Shown: positions 49,982 through 62,720 of the stretch, one piece after another | Position numbering within the stretch: the stretch's first letter is position 1 | Layout of the letters: every line of letters starts with the position of its first letter | NCBI RefSeq assembly: GCF_002078875.1 | Contig: NC_034410.1 | Coordinates: 78,647,104 to 78,711,103, forward strand | Direction: 5' to 3' | DNA from: Numida meleagris | Lineage: Eukaryota; Chordata; Aves; Galliformes; Numididae | DNA: 64,000 nt | Position numbers and translations under genes: made by a program | The notes under the pieces: generated by a model | The model's database searches: none | What the model was told of the DNA's origin: nothing | Seen by the model: only the letters and a program-made list of their open reading frames with translations

Positions 49982-51118
49982 GCTGCATGCCCACATTCCT
50001 TCAGTAGCATAACCTGTTTCTCAGAAGAAAACATGTTCTAGAAGATTACACAAGCATCAAATATTCACTGGTTAGCAACATAAGCAAAATAATAATAATA
50101 GTGAATTGTTTCCATAGCGTATATGTATTAAACCCAGTAGCTTAGACTGATATCAATCCTTTTCACACTTTATGTACTGTATTTGCTTAAAATAAAATAA
50201 AACAAAAGCCATGAAATAAAGTGATAGGCTATCAAGCCGGAGCAAGTCCTTCTGAGCCAGGCTTCCTGCTGTTGTTACGCGATGTTAGCCAACAAGGAAA
50301 GAATAAGCACAGAGCTGCTTTAATTATTTGACCTATTCTCCTAAAAGTCCAGACAAACTGATGCTGCAAAGGAAAGGAAACTGCTGTTTTCTCTGCTACT
50401 GGAAAGGGAAATGCTGACTTAAAAAAAAAGTTCATCCTGGGTTTCTATGCAAAATTCCTCCAAAGATGCAAATGGTGCACAAAAAAAAACGCCCCTATTT
50501 TTTTTTGTCCCAACATTCAGAGACAATCTCCCCTACTTGGCTGCTAAAGAAAGCTGGAATTGTGAAAGCTGGACTAGCCTTTTCACAAGGGGCTGGAGAG
50601 AGCTCTGCCAGAAGGCACCTGAGGTTTCGAGAAGAGACTGCCATGGTCTTGGAAAATTGACAGAGGCCAGTGAGGTGCCCCACTGGGAGGTAAAGGAGAG
50701 GACAACTCCTTCTGTTCTGCCTTTTATCTCTTACTACCCATGGGCCTCTTATTCAGTGCATGAATCCCTACCTTTCCTGCCCACAGACAGGTCATACTGT
50801 GCTTTTGCAGCTCCTTCATATTGATTGGAAGAAAACTCTCCTCATCTATATAGCTGTTACCAGTGGATGGAGGCATGTCAGCAGACTTCATCAAACCAGG
50901 CAAGAGAGAAATGATGTTGCAAGGAGACATTCATTTACTGTAAGTTAGAGTGCAACAGGGGAAAATTGTTAATTGCTTCTAGAGTTGTTCCTGGTAAGCA
51001 GTGTGCTTCATTTTTTGTATAGCTAGTTACTGTATTTCTTTAACTGAGATTGCACCTGCCCTAATAGAGTATTCCTGGATACTTTAGAAACTTATGCAGA
51101 ATTAATTTCAAAGAAATT
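49982..51118. other. Single-copy DNA, no gene recognised
   Basis: The frame at 50447-50824 (125 codons) and its shadows have no recognisable domain. No repeat recognised. Confidence 0.5.
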
Positions 51119-51290
51119 ATAGAATCATAAAATATCCTATGCTGGAAGGGACCCAAAGGATCATAGATTCTAACTCCTGGCTCCACACATGACCACTCAA
51201 AATTCAAACCCTATGTCTGAGAGCACTGTCCAAATACTTCTTGAACTCCAGCAGCTTGGGGCCATGACCATGGTCCTGGGGAGCCTGAAG
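51119..51290 (-). mobile_element. CR1 LINE, 3' end fragment
   Basis: The plus strand begins ATAGAATCATAAAATATCCT and runs through GGAAGGGACCCAAAGGATCA, AATTCAAACCCTATGTCTGA and CAGCAGCTTGGGGCCATGAC. Read on the minus strand it matches the outer CR1 of 43876-44208 closely, so both belong to one subfamily. Confidence 0.92.
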
Positions 51291-51834
51291 GCTATAGCTG
51301 TCTTTGTGAAATATTAATTGTGTTTTTGTGCAATATTAATCAACGTGGCTCAGATTTTGAGTATAAATATTCCAATTAACTTTACCATCAGAAGATGCTA
51401 GAAAATCATGTCACATCTTGGAAATATGCTACATATAATGCACAAGAGAGACGAAGTAAACCTCAAATCACAAAGAATCCTGGCACTGGGGAGGAGAGGC
51501 TAAGAGTTCCTGAAAACTACTCCAGCCCCTTGTCCCAGGGAGGCTGGCAGTCTCACAGGCTGCCAAACAAAGCAGGGAAGGAACTTCTACTGCTAGCTTT
51601 TCAAGTTGACTGCTGCAAGAACAGAGGTAACTTTCTTGCACTTGACAAAATAGGCACAAAAGAGTATGAAGCAGCATAGCAAAAGGTAGGGAAGCATGTT
51701 TTTGCACTCATGTTTTCAGGGTACATGGCAGCTGGTCAGTCGCAGATGGATGCTTTGAGTAGACAGGTTGGCCATTACAGCTGTTGCATTAGGCCTTGAC
51801 TTGCTTCCCCAGTCTGCAGCCTCATCAGGCTGGG
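51291..51834. other. Single-copy DNA between CR1 and LTR
   Basis: The frame at 51395-51679 (94 codons) has no recognisable domain. Nothing else identified. Confidence 0.5.
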
Positions 51835-52349
51835 TGTCAATGGTTTACGGGCGTTTGGCCCAGTTCCGTGACGAATGGGACAGGGGACCCACGGGCCCAT
51901 ACCCTGGGAAAAGGGAAAAAGGGTAAGGAGATGGCCCTGAGAGCAAAGAACAGCGGCAACAATCTGAGGAGAAACAAACTAATTTACTAAATAAGATATC
52001 GGAATGCAAAACAACTCACTATAATACAATATAATTACAATTTAAGCTGATAAATCCAATACAGCAAGAGAGAATGTCCAAAATCAAGGTAGGCCTTACT
52101 CTACTACCGACGATAAGACGGCTGAGGAGCGAGGTGCTGCCAGGACGAGAGACGGGTGGAAAAAAGGGATGAGGTCTTGTGATCTACAAGTTTTTATCTT
52201 TTCTCTCTGGCTGGAAATGGTAACAGAGGAGCAAAGTACATTGGGGAATGTAGTAGTCCTTCTCTTCTGAGAACCAGGTACAGACAGTAATACAGTACAT
52301 GATGTTATGATGTGGAATACCAATAACCGAAAATCATAAAACCATGACA
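51835..52349 (-). mobile_element. Second solo LTR of the same ERV family
   Basis: The ends TGTCAATG and CCATGACA give TG...CA termini, and several blocks match the LTR at 4602-5155. These include AACAGCGGCA, AATCTGAGGAG versus GATCTGAGGAGG, TTTACTAAATA, and the terminal ATGATGTGGAATACC block. The flanks are CTGGG (51830-51834) and GTGGG (52350-52354), a 5-bp duplication with one mismatch. It has far fewer CpG than the first copy, consistent with greater age and CpG decay. No internal region is present. Confidence 0.85.
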
Positions 52350-55300
52350 GTGGGTGAATGAAGCTCTTTCTTCACCCATTCTTCTAGAGCTAGGGCACAC
52401 TCCATGGTGTGGCCATGGTGTGATGCAGTGCAACTCGCTGAACAAGGCGTGAGTGAAAAGAGAGGAACAGGACAGGGTGGAGGAGTGAGGAAGGACACAC
52501 AGACATGTGGTGATGGAGGGAGAGCTCATGCACATCCAGGCTAAATATCCCAGCAGTTAAGGCCTGTGCCTGCAGATCAGAGATATCCAGGCCCTGCCAG
52601 CCTCACATCACTGCATTCTGCAGCAGCTCAGCACCTCTTCGTCTTGGTCAACGATGCTGTGTTGTCTTTTTGTCTGTGTACATATAAAGTTCCTCAGACT
52701 CTGAACTGATGACTGATATAATTAAAGAATGAAATATTCGAGTCACTAATTAAAGATAATTTCTTTCTTTCACTTAAAGGTCTAGATAATACCACAGTCC
52801 TTAAAATTCAATAGCTTACTGAGTTTGAATTATCTTGTATTTTTCTTCTCATTTTAATCCTTCTGTCAGTAGTTATTAGAGACTATGATGAACTTTCACC
52901 GATTTCCAATGTGTGAGCTAGCAAATTCAGAGACATCAATTCCAGTATCCTTTTCTATATCACATTAGTGCTACTTAGAACCAACCATGTGTTCATACAA
53001 TTATAATAACAAAAGGAAGAAGTAAGAAAAATGCAGCTGATAGCTCTGAGTTCCTCAGCCCTGAACCCCAAAGGCAGTTACATACCAAAGCTCGATGAAT
53101 GTCCATTTTCTCTCCATTTTTTGAAGTTTCCATCCCTTGATTCAGCAGCTGCTGCCTGGATGCTACCAGGCAGAGCTGGCTAAATGATCAGGGTTTTTAA
53201 GTCTCAGCTGAGGGCTGCCTAAGAACTCAGCCCTATGATGCACACCTTTACAGTGAGGGATGCTACAGGGTGGGATGTCTGATGTGAAGCTATCGCTAAA
53301 AATACTCCTCAGTGGGAAGTCTCATGAGGAAAGCCGTCCTCCTGAGATGTAGAGCTGTAGGTTCTTTATTTCTTTGGGACCACAAGAGCAGCTGTGAGTA
53401 CCTGTGGCAGGGAAGGGGAGATGTAAGACAAGAACAACTAAATGAACTCTCTGTTGGAGGTATAAGACTTTGATGTCCCATGCATTCACCTCTGCTGAAT
53501 AGAATCAGGAGATATCAGTGTAGACTGAGCTCAGTGTGTTTTATTCATAATTTCTACCAAAATCTGAGCATATGCTTCAAAAGAGGAGGATCCCCATTGC
53601 CTGCAGGAATTTCCAAAAGACTTCTGGGTCATCACCAATAAGTTTTGAAGGATATTTGTGTCAGTACCCTGTGCCAGCGAAAAATGCAACTGTGTTGTGC
53701 TGCTTCCTCTGCCTAAAAGGTCACCTCTCCCACTGCTCTGGTAGTAAGAAACTGTTGGGGAATAGGTAAAATCATAGACAATGTCTTAAAAAACAGATTA
53801 CGCAGATGCAAATCTGCATATGAAACAGTGCTACCGCATGCTTAGTATTGAATAAAACAACATTCACAGTCCCAAGCTGGTTTGAAATTGGAACATACTT
53901 ATTCATTTGTATTATTTAAAACATTCTTTTTTTACACAAATGCACTCATTAGAGTCAGAGCATTCTGTATGGCTGAAGAAATAAAGGAATCCGTAGCAGT
54001 TAATTTTAAAAATTGGATTTACATGTATTGAATGCATGCATGCATTATATTTATATAAATCCACGTGTATATCTTTATTATATATACAGATTTTAATATG
54101 GATATTCACCAATGGCATAGTGGCTTCGATTCAATTATTATATTAAATCTGAAAGCACAAACAAGAGCAAAATAGAGTATTTTGTCTTATAAACCTGAGA
54201 AAACATTCCAGTTAATAGGGAATGAGAAGCCAAAGCATTTCAGCATTTGGAGAATGCAAAATATCATGTAGATAATTTACTGTGCACAAATGAGCAGCAT
54301 TTCCTAGAGGGCAGGGCCTTTCTCTGGGCTGAAACACACACAGATTAGACTAAGCCTGCATTTATGAGAAGGAGAAGGTAAATTCATTTACAAAAACATT
54401 TTTTTCCCTGTATAAAGAAGGCAAAGCCCGGAGTGCTTCTCACAGAGCAATTTGTTTACTGAATACAGGGACTTTCCCATGTGCTGTGAAGGATGTCTCC
54501 TGCTTTCATTATGCATTCTCGTTGCTGTGCTGGGAGTCAGGAGCTAAGCATGCAGTTCGCTGCTGTTCTGGCCTTGGTCCCCAGAGCACTTGAGGAGATT
54601 CTGAGAACCCGCTGGCTCCTTGGGGGATGCTGCTGAGATGCAGGGCAAGTTTTGCAGCCTAGCATAGATATAATAAAAAGTAGAAAAGCAGCCTGGAATT
54701 CCTGGAAGAGCAAATTGGATAAGCTGGCTCTGATGGTAACGGAGCAGAGATTTCTTCCTCTAGTGTAAGTTACAGCCATGCTGGTGACCTGCTCTTCACT
54801 CAAATCTGTGTGAACTGCTCATCATGCCCGCCCCAAGGAGCAGCCCAGATGAGGGGATGCAGGTTCCCCTCTGCCCTCTGTTGAGCAAAGCACAAAGAAG
54901 AGCAGTCAGCTTCCCCCTCTGTTACATCAGCACTCCGCTGACAGGAAAAATAAGTCATCAGTGAATCAGTTTAGCAAAGCTTTGGCAAGGCACCAGGAGG
55001 ATGATGCTTCTGACAAAGCAAGGCATCCTTTGCCCTCTCTCTGTGAGTTTTATATGGAAAATGTGTTTATATGAAAGTAAATCTAGATTAACTTTTGCGA
55101 GGAGAACAAGACTGTACAGGGTTAATAGCAGTCCATTTCAGAACTGAAACGTGCTGAAAGTGTATATATGTATAAGAATTTCTCCAGGGTATATGGCCCT
55201 TTATGGCAGATTGTTGACCCAGGTTGTGTGTAAGACTTTGCCTGCTGAGGCTGTGCTTTTCTCAGTTTTATTTCCAGTAGCATCCGTAGAAGTCTTTGCC

Positions 55301-55412
55301 AAATGAGCCTGCGGTGCCAACTGATTTGCTGTGTATGGCCTCAAGTGCTGCACTGTCAAGGGTTTTGTTTAGGCACAGAGAGGAGAAAAACACTGTTTTG
55401 TTTCACGCACAG

Positions 55413-55512
55413 GATCCCTGAAACCTCTCATTCCACTGAGCTTTCAGGAATTTAACGTCTTGGTTTTGGGTTGTGTCAGCTGTAGGAAGGAAAGGAGCAG
55501 TTCAAAATGCAG
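55413..55512 (+). other. Candidate 100-nt exon
   Basis: A pyrimidine-rich tract and acceptor (TTTTGTTTCACGCACAG) precede it and a good donor (CAG|GTAAGA) ends it. The third reading frame stays open throughout (beginning SLKPLIPLSFQEF), while the other two are stopped. I recognise no protein family, so it could equally be a non-coding RNA exon or chance. It lies in a locally GC-richer part, 54420-55512. Confidence 0.22.
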
Positions 55513-58059
55513 GTAAGACATTCACACATACTCGCCTAGCAGAGAAGGAGTATTTTCCAAGGAAGTCAAAGCAGTCAGTGATTTCATTCAGGAAAATGGA
55601 ACCTGGAGTTCAGCACCAAACACAGACAGCATCTTTTTGATAGCCATGGCATGTGCTTTCAAAACGTGTTGCAGAAGTGGCAGTATTGATCTGTTGTGCA
55701 TTGGTAATTAGTAATTCTCACAGTCTCTTAGTTCTCCAATCAAAATACTGGTCTTTAGCAGAAAAACCAGTGCTCACTTTTATGAAGTGCTTCTTCAAGC
55801 AACAGTTTATCTGTGATACTGCTCAAAAAGGCTGCACTTTTAATATAAATATTTCCTCTTCCACCTGTCTGCCACCAATGATGTAAACTGGTATTTTCAG
55901 GCTTGAGAAAGCAACAATTAGAGCAAAAGCACTGAAAATCTATAGATTTTCAGCCCCATCGGTAAAAATTTTTCTAAGTTAAGCAAAAAGAAAGAGGATT
56001 ATTTAGTATGTCCTTGCGTACTGCATAAGTGAAAGGGAGTTCTGCTGTAGGCTGCAGTAGGTATAGATCAGGCCATCCACTAAATACCACTAGCTTTGTT
56101 ATTGCTGCATTGAAAGCAAAAGTTTGCAAATAATAAGATAGAATCAAATTCTGGTCTATGTTCGTTAACTTTAATGATTATTTCATTTCAGTTCTTTTTT
56201 CTGAACTTCCTGACTGAGGACATGTACTACACAGGTCAAGGAAAAAAGCAGTTTCCTAGGAATTTCTGAATTTATTGGAAATGGGAAGCACCATATTTTA
56301 GAATGCATTTTCATTATACTATAGCTCAACAATATTACACATACTGGTGGTCCCAATGTTGGAAGAAGATAGTTAGCACTTTGTTGATCTTCTTCAAGCC
56401 TTGATGATTAAAATGAACAGCTACAGCTTTTTGTTCCAGGCCTGGTATCTGCATACATTCTACCCAGCGAACTGAAAGGCTGGACACTTGCAATGAAAAT
56501 GTAAATTAATGAAGTCAATTTCCCAGAACCAACTAGGCAGTGAAAGACAGCTGTGCTTCTGAAGGCTACAGACGTAGGTCAATGGCATTTCAAAAGTACC
56601 CCCAAACTATTTACTACCATCAAAGCACAAATGTCTTTGGTTGGATGTGAAACTAGAGTGTTATATGCATGCTTTTGTTCCAATGTCCCAAATGAACAAG
56701 CGTTAAATCTGTTGCTTGTTATATGCTGCATTTTTGTTTCCTTTTATGTAATGGATTATTCAGAGCACTTTCTTTCACAAAGGTTTTGTCAGTCAGATGG
56801 AAGTTATTTGACTTCACAAACACATTCACATAGCAAGATGTGTGCCTTTTATACCAGACATTAATGTAAATACATACACTGCACCCAATTCCAGCAGACT
56901 CTGTTCTGTGAGAGTCCCAAAACTAATCTACAGCTTTGTTCTGGCCCTTTTTGCAAAATCAAAGCAAAGGAAAGGTATGAAGGTGTTCAAAATCCCTGGC
57001 AACAGCAACAGAGTATCTCCTCTGACCACACACTGTAGAAAACCTCCATAACATCACCTTTCCACTAAACATGGAAATGGTAAGTAAGTGTAGAACCTGA
57101 CAGGTGAGCATCAAAGAGTATACAGAGTTTTAGACAAGTATATATTACATGGACAACACCAGGGAGATGACTGCAGATTAAACATCCTCAGAGGTGTCTA
57201 AGTTGCATGGGCTCCAGAGAAGACTCTAACAACCAAGTATTTATACCTCATTTTTATGACTTAATCTCCGTTTCAGTGTCCTTGCCTACATACAGAAGCA
57301 GGATGAAGCTCACTAAAATTTTTGCTTTCCCACAGGGACTTTCTGGCTAGGAAAAGGAAAAAAAAAGATCAAATGTGCTGCAGTATATTATGTAACTTTT
57401 TTTTTTCCCCAGATGAAAAAGTGTTGAATCTTTCCGTGTTTTGCAGCCTGGCTTCCCAGCTGGTGGCTTCCTCACTTTTACTACAAACTCTGTTACTTTA
57501 ATTTGATCCTTTCTCTGTGCTACATGATGTTCTCACTTCAGCTTGTGAAGTTTTCTCCAAGGGGACTTCATTCTTTTTAAATGAATTGACTGCTTTCATC
57601 TTTAACCAGATTGAAGTCGTGATTTTGTGTAGTTTACCTGCAGCATGAGGAGGAAAAAAATCAGTTTGCTTGGTAGAGACTCAAGGAGATCTTCTAGCCT
57701 GAACCATCTCTGCTCCCAGAACTGAGATTTCCTTAGGTAAGCTTACTGATGTGTAACACCATCTTATTTATTCATCTATATTTTTTCTTCTGTTGTTTTA
57801 ATATTATCCTCCACAAGACTATCTGTTGAGGTTATATACCTGAGACATGGTTTGGTTGCTGCTGCAAACAGTTAAAGATTCTGCAACAACCTGCACTATT
57901 TCTTCATTCCTTGAAGATACAAGGTGGTACATTTTCAAACTGTAGCAATGTTTTTTAGCTGAGAGCTTTCCATCAACACAGACGCTTTCTATGCAGCTAC
58001 AAATATCTGAAAACCTAGGCCTTATGTACAGCAGCCAGAACCACTTGTAAGAGGTTTTT

Positions 58060-58345
58060 CATGGCCCATTAACAAAGCTGTCATATATGGCTGGCATTTA
58101 ATTAATTATTGATAGGGAGTTAGTGCAATATTCCAAGCTAATATGGAAAAATCCTTTTAATCTGCATAACAGATCAACATGCCAATGTGCTGCTTACCGC
58201 TGTACTTCTGTCTGGATGAAGCTGACACACACAAAATGAAAAGGCTGTTCAGCTTCCAGTGCCAGCTGAATCCCTACTGTCATTACTAACACCATAATTA
58301 AGGGAGCCAGTTAATGTCAATGGCAGTTTTTGTGAACGGAGGCTT
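58060..58345. promoter_or_regulatory. Candidate conserved non-coding element
   Basis: The block has a dense mix of homeodomain-type TAATTAATTATTGATAG, AATTAAGGGAGCC and CCAATGTGCTG segments, balanced composition, no repeat content and no open frame. That texture resembles vertebrate developmental enhancers. This is judgement by eye; conservation cannot be seen from one sequence. Confidence 0.3.
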
Positions 58346-59965
58346 ACCTACTATGGGATTTTCATTCCCATGATAAGAATCACCAAACAGTTTCACAGCA
58401 GTTTCTCAATAGAGGTTTTTTCCTGGGTTTGAATTTACCCTTGAAAAATTAAGAGGTCTGCAAAAGTCTCACCGTTCAATGTTAGCCTTATGCAATTCAA
58501 TAAATAACTGTTTTTAAGTTAAATGTTCCAGTCCTGAGAAGAATTTCATTGTGTGCTGCCCGCTCCCTTGCATACCCCAAAGACTGCACATCTCTGGAAT
58601 ACTTGATTGTAAGTTTATTTTCTTTATCTGCAGTCTCCATAACTGCCAAAGGTTCTTATGCACCTAAGCTGGTCAATGTCATCATGCATAGGAGAGACAG
58701 GCAAAAATACGTTTTAAACTGTAGCCTTTGTACTTAGGGACTTCTGCACTTCTAGGCCTGCCTTTTTCCATTAGCTTTTTAATAAGTGCTTGTGACTAGT
58801 GAGCTCTAAACTATTTTTTATTGCTCAAACAAGAAAAAAAAAAAAAAGACAATATGCTGTCAATTTGAGTGCCGTATTTAAGACTTCTCAGTTTTTTTAA
58901 GACCACTTTTCAGGCTCAGCAGACATTCCATAGAATCAGCAAATTCTGACAACTATGAATGATTCACTTACATCATATACACACTATTGTGTGGTGCTCA
59001 TTTCTTCTGATACTCAATTTTAGAGCCAAAATTGTCTCTGAAAAGTACAAATGAGTCTCTACCTGGATATACAACAATCTTTGTATTGCAATAATGTATA
59101 AATAGATTAGTCTACTTCTAACATGGATTTCTTCTGAATTTGGTTTTCTTCACTAAATTCAATCCCACATAAATATTTCTCTTTCTGAATTGATACAGAA
59201 TTTAATGAACTAAAAACATTAGCACTTTTATTCTATAACTATAGAGCATTTTCATTCTTTTCATCAATACAAAGGACATATTTTTCTCATACCTAAAAGC
59301 TTATAAACGGCAGGCATAAGAGTATTGCAGGACATAAGCATAAGGAAAACACAGCTCTATAAACAGTTGACTCAAAGAATAGACAGTTTCAAGTAGGTTA
59401 GTTATTGGAATCTGATCCTGGCAACTTGCTCAGAAACTGCTTTGGGCCAGTGAAGCTTGATAGCAGTACTGTTTGCTGATGTATTTCCAAGTACTGTTAT
59501 TACTAGACCATGCAGTTCTACTGTTGTCTCCCCCCACAGGGGAGACTAGTCTGTTTAAAGGGATGTTCTCCAATTCCATGGTCAATGGATTCTATTTCCT
59601 TGTGCACTTATCACGTGGTTTTGAGTTGTACCGAGTAAAAGAATCCGACAGCACTGGATCTTCTTTCAGGACCTAACCACAGGTTGGAGTCCAGCCCACC
59701 TCTGCTGATGTTTTCCACTGGCAGGGTTTGCACTGACAGAAAGATAACTTTGATTATCACAGAAACTTCTTCCAGCACTCAAATCTGAGTTTTTAGTTTA
59801 TGGAATACTGCTGTAAAATGGAAAATTCCTTACTTTACTGTCAAATCCTTGAGCAATGGGTAGTCTTCATAACTGTGTCAAAAACCCTTCACAGTTGTGC
59901 TCTGGATTTACCTTACCTTATTGAAGGAAAAAAAAAGAAATCAAAGCCGAAATAAAACTAATGCA

Positions 59966-60086
59966 AAATAATAATAATAATAAAGAACCATCGCCACAAA
60001 AAAAAAAAGAAAAAAAACACCACCACCACAAAAATATATATATATATACCCACCGCCACCAAAACAACTACAACAAAAAAAAAACA
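59966..60086 (+). repeat. Compound microsatellite (AAT, A, CAC, TA, CCG/CCA units)
   Basis: Successive (AAT)n, A-rich, (CAC)n, (TA)n and CCACCGCCACC units lie next to each other. The plus strand is almost free of G. The minus-strand frame across it (59941-60141) encodes only low-complexity residues. Confidence 0.85.
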
Positions 60087-61599
60087 TCAAAATACTAGAT
60101 GCTCCAAGCAACAAAGAAGCAAATGAATAGGTAATATTCAAGATTTTATTGGAGAGTCACAGAATTCTTTGGAGAACAGGCACAAATTGAGTGTTTCTAG
60201 AAATTCTGCAGGGCATAACTGTAAGGTTCATCTATTTGGCAGATACTACAGAGCAAGAAAGCTGAACGAAACTCACAGGAAGGAAAATAAGTGGTAGCAA
60301 ATTATTTTCCAATTACAGAATCCTGCCTATTTTGTAAAAACAAACTCCATTCAGTGATATTGAATAGCACCTTTAAGGCAGAGGACTTTTCAGCAAGAGA
60401 GGATGAATATTACAGCTTCAGGAATGTATTTATTACTGCAGTGACAAGAGTCTGTGCCAGTGAAACTGTGATGTGTTCATTCTGCTGAATCCAAATAATG
60501 GGATCATGCATTGCGTCTTTGCCAGAGGTATTTGAGCATACATAACATTCCCTAATGGGTCTTTATCACCCTCAAACATATATGGGATAGATAAAGAATT
60601 TCCCTATACTGTACACACAGAATTGAAAGGTAGGCTAGATTAAGAGGCCTGCCCAAGGGCATAGAGGAAGACTGAGTCTAACCATTGCTCTTGTCAACTG
60701 GAGCAGCATTTATCAGGTTGCTGATTAAGTGGAAGCTCCTACTCTCTTTTATTGGTGATGCTGGTCTGACAAGAAGGATTCATCAGTCCTGGTAAGGTGG
60801 CATACAAATGAACCATGTTAATTTAAGTACCATTAGAAACACAAGACAGAAGGAAAAAAAAATCAATGCTTTGTTTTATAGTAAAGAAAAAATCAATAAG
60901 AAAAGAAATGGTATTCTCTAGTATCTCAGAAAATGTGTTGGACAGTAGGGAATAGCTAGAGCAAATTAAAACTATTTAATATAAGTTGGTCATGTCCTTC
61001 TAGGAAAAAAATGGTCTAGAGTTATCATTTTGTAATAAAAACCTGAGTAATATCAAGAAGTAAAAAATCTGTGGGAAAGAAATAATATCAAGTAGAAGTT
61101 GCTTTTTTAATTAAACTGGTAGCTAGCTGCAGTGAATCTGTGAAAACTGCAGAAAAGGTGCTAACAAATAGAATTCAAAAATAAAAATGTTCAGGAAATG
61201 AGAGGCCATGTGTAAACCCAAAAACCACGAGGCAGGTTTACATAAGAAACCTGACAGAGGATCATTTCTAGTCTTGTTTTTCTGTCTCTCACAGTAGTCC
61301 ATATCAGATGGAAAGGGAAGAAATGAAAACAGGCCAAAGATAAATAAACGTTTCATAGAAGCATAAACTTTTCATAGCATTGTCTCTTGACAGTTTGCAG
61401 TTCAGACGTTTCCTAAAGGCTGCTCCTGGGCCATTCAATTTAATAACCTTTGACATTTCTGTCATAATTTTAACTGATCTTTAAGCACAAAATATTCTTT
61501 AGAAACAAACTTCGCCATGTACGTATGTATTAAAAATAGTGGGTTTGGTTTGCTTTAAACTTGCTTACTGATCGTTGGGTACCTCTAATTCCCATAGCA

Positions 61600-62720
61600 C
61601 AACAAATGCTGAAAAATTGTTTCCTTTCTCCTCCTCATATTGTTTCATAGTTATCTGACAGATTCCTGTTTCTCATTGCTCTCTGTGGTCTTTGATATTT
61701 ATTTTCCTTCAAATACAAATCATTCAGTACCTCTAGATTTCATTTTGCTCTTCTGTTTAGCTTCATAGCTACTCTCGGTCAGAACTGCACATAACATTCA
61801 GGATGTGAATTTACACAGCGTCATAATGATGGCACTTCTATTTGTCTTCAACTTCTTCCTAATAGTTCCAAATATTTTTTTCTTTTGGACTGTCAGTTAC
61901 TTTAGGGCACTAGATTTTAAACTCACGGGAATTTTTCCCTAGTGCTAATATAAGCAATGTTGAATCCTTTAAGTGTTTGACCTTTTTTTAATGTTGATTG
62001 TCACATTATGTGAAACTTTGTCATTCTACTTTTCACCCATTTTCCGGATTCCTTCAAAAAACAAAAAAGATTTGACCTTCAGGAATTCTACCACTCCTGT
62101 CTGTCCACGGTGAAAGCTGGCTCTCTGTTTCCTGCCTTTCAGCTAGTTTTCTACCCATGAGCAGATCTTTCTCCTGAAGCACAACAACAGTTTAATTTTT
62201 AGCAATTTTTGGTGAAGGACTTTGAAATTTTATGGAAAACTGCAGTTTAGTTCACTTCACTAGTTGGGTCATTCTTCACCGTATTTTCAGTGACTTGAGA
62301 ATTTTAAGAAATTTTTGATGCATGATTCGTTCCTCAACACAACGTATTTGTTATGTGTTTATAAATTCATATAAGTTGTATGGCCTCCCCACATTTCCAT
62401 GTCAGGCAAATCAAAGTTGCTGATCTATAAGCACTTACTGTTTCATGAGAAAAATTTCCCTCTTGCCCAACTTAGTTAAAGTCTTCCAGGAAATACTTTT
62501 GAAAGCTTTCTCTCCTCCAGACTAATGGTTTGATTTTATCCACATACTTGTTGGTTTTCTCAAAGAAGGCAAAGAGGTTTGTGAGGCATAATTGTCATGC
62601 TTGAGTCTCCGATAATGCATTATTTTGTTCATATGCCTACTGTAGGTCAGTATTAAGCTAGAAATCTTGGATGAATCCTGAGAAATTGTTGCTGATCTTT
62701 ATATCAGTTGTGCTTTAAAA
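61600..62720 (-). mobile_element. Ancient CR1/L3-type LINE, ORF2 body
   Basis: The plus strand shows, in the correct order, complement-of-ORF2 signatures of the old amniote CR1/L3 lineage. They are CAGAACTGCACATAACATTC (61781), TCTTCCTAATAGTTCCAAAT, TTTTGGTGAAGGACTTTGAA (62208) and CCACATACTTGTTGGTTTTC, then GGTTTGTGAGGCATAATTGT (62576). Similarity is patchy and there is no open frame. It is among the oldest elements in the window. Ends are approximate. Confidence 0.65.

Larger units (their letters stand above)
52350..61599. other. Single-copy DNA with candidate regulatory blocks
   Basis: No transposon family recognised over this stretch. It contains a hairpin-forming repeat (TGGGTGAA at 52351-52358 and TTCACCCA at 52371-52378), a candidate exon at 55413-55512, a conserved-looking block at 58060-58345 and a compound microsatellite at 59966-60086. 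Open frames are all short and unrecognised. Confidence 0.5.

Noticed and set aside
50447..50824. 125-codon plus frame
   Set aside because: No recognisable domain and overlapping frames on both strands; treated as chance.
52351..52378. 8-bp stem inverted repeat as a terminator or small RNA
   Set aside because: It is short, next to the LTR boundary, with no U-tract or conserved RNA features.
59941..60141. Minus-strand glycine/phenylalanine/tyrosine-rich small protein
   Set aside because: It is wholly a translation of the compound microsatellite.
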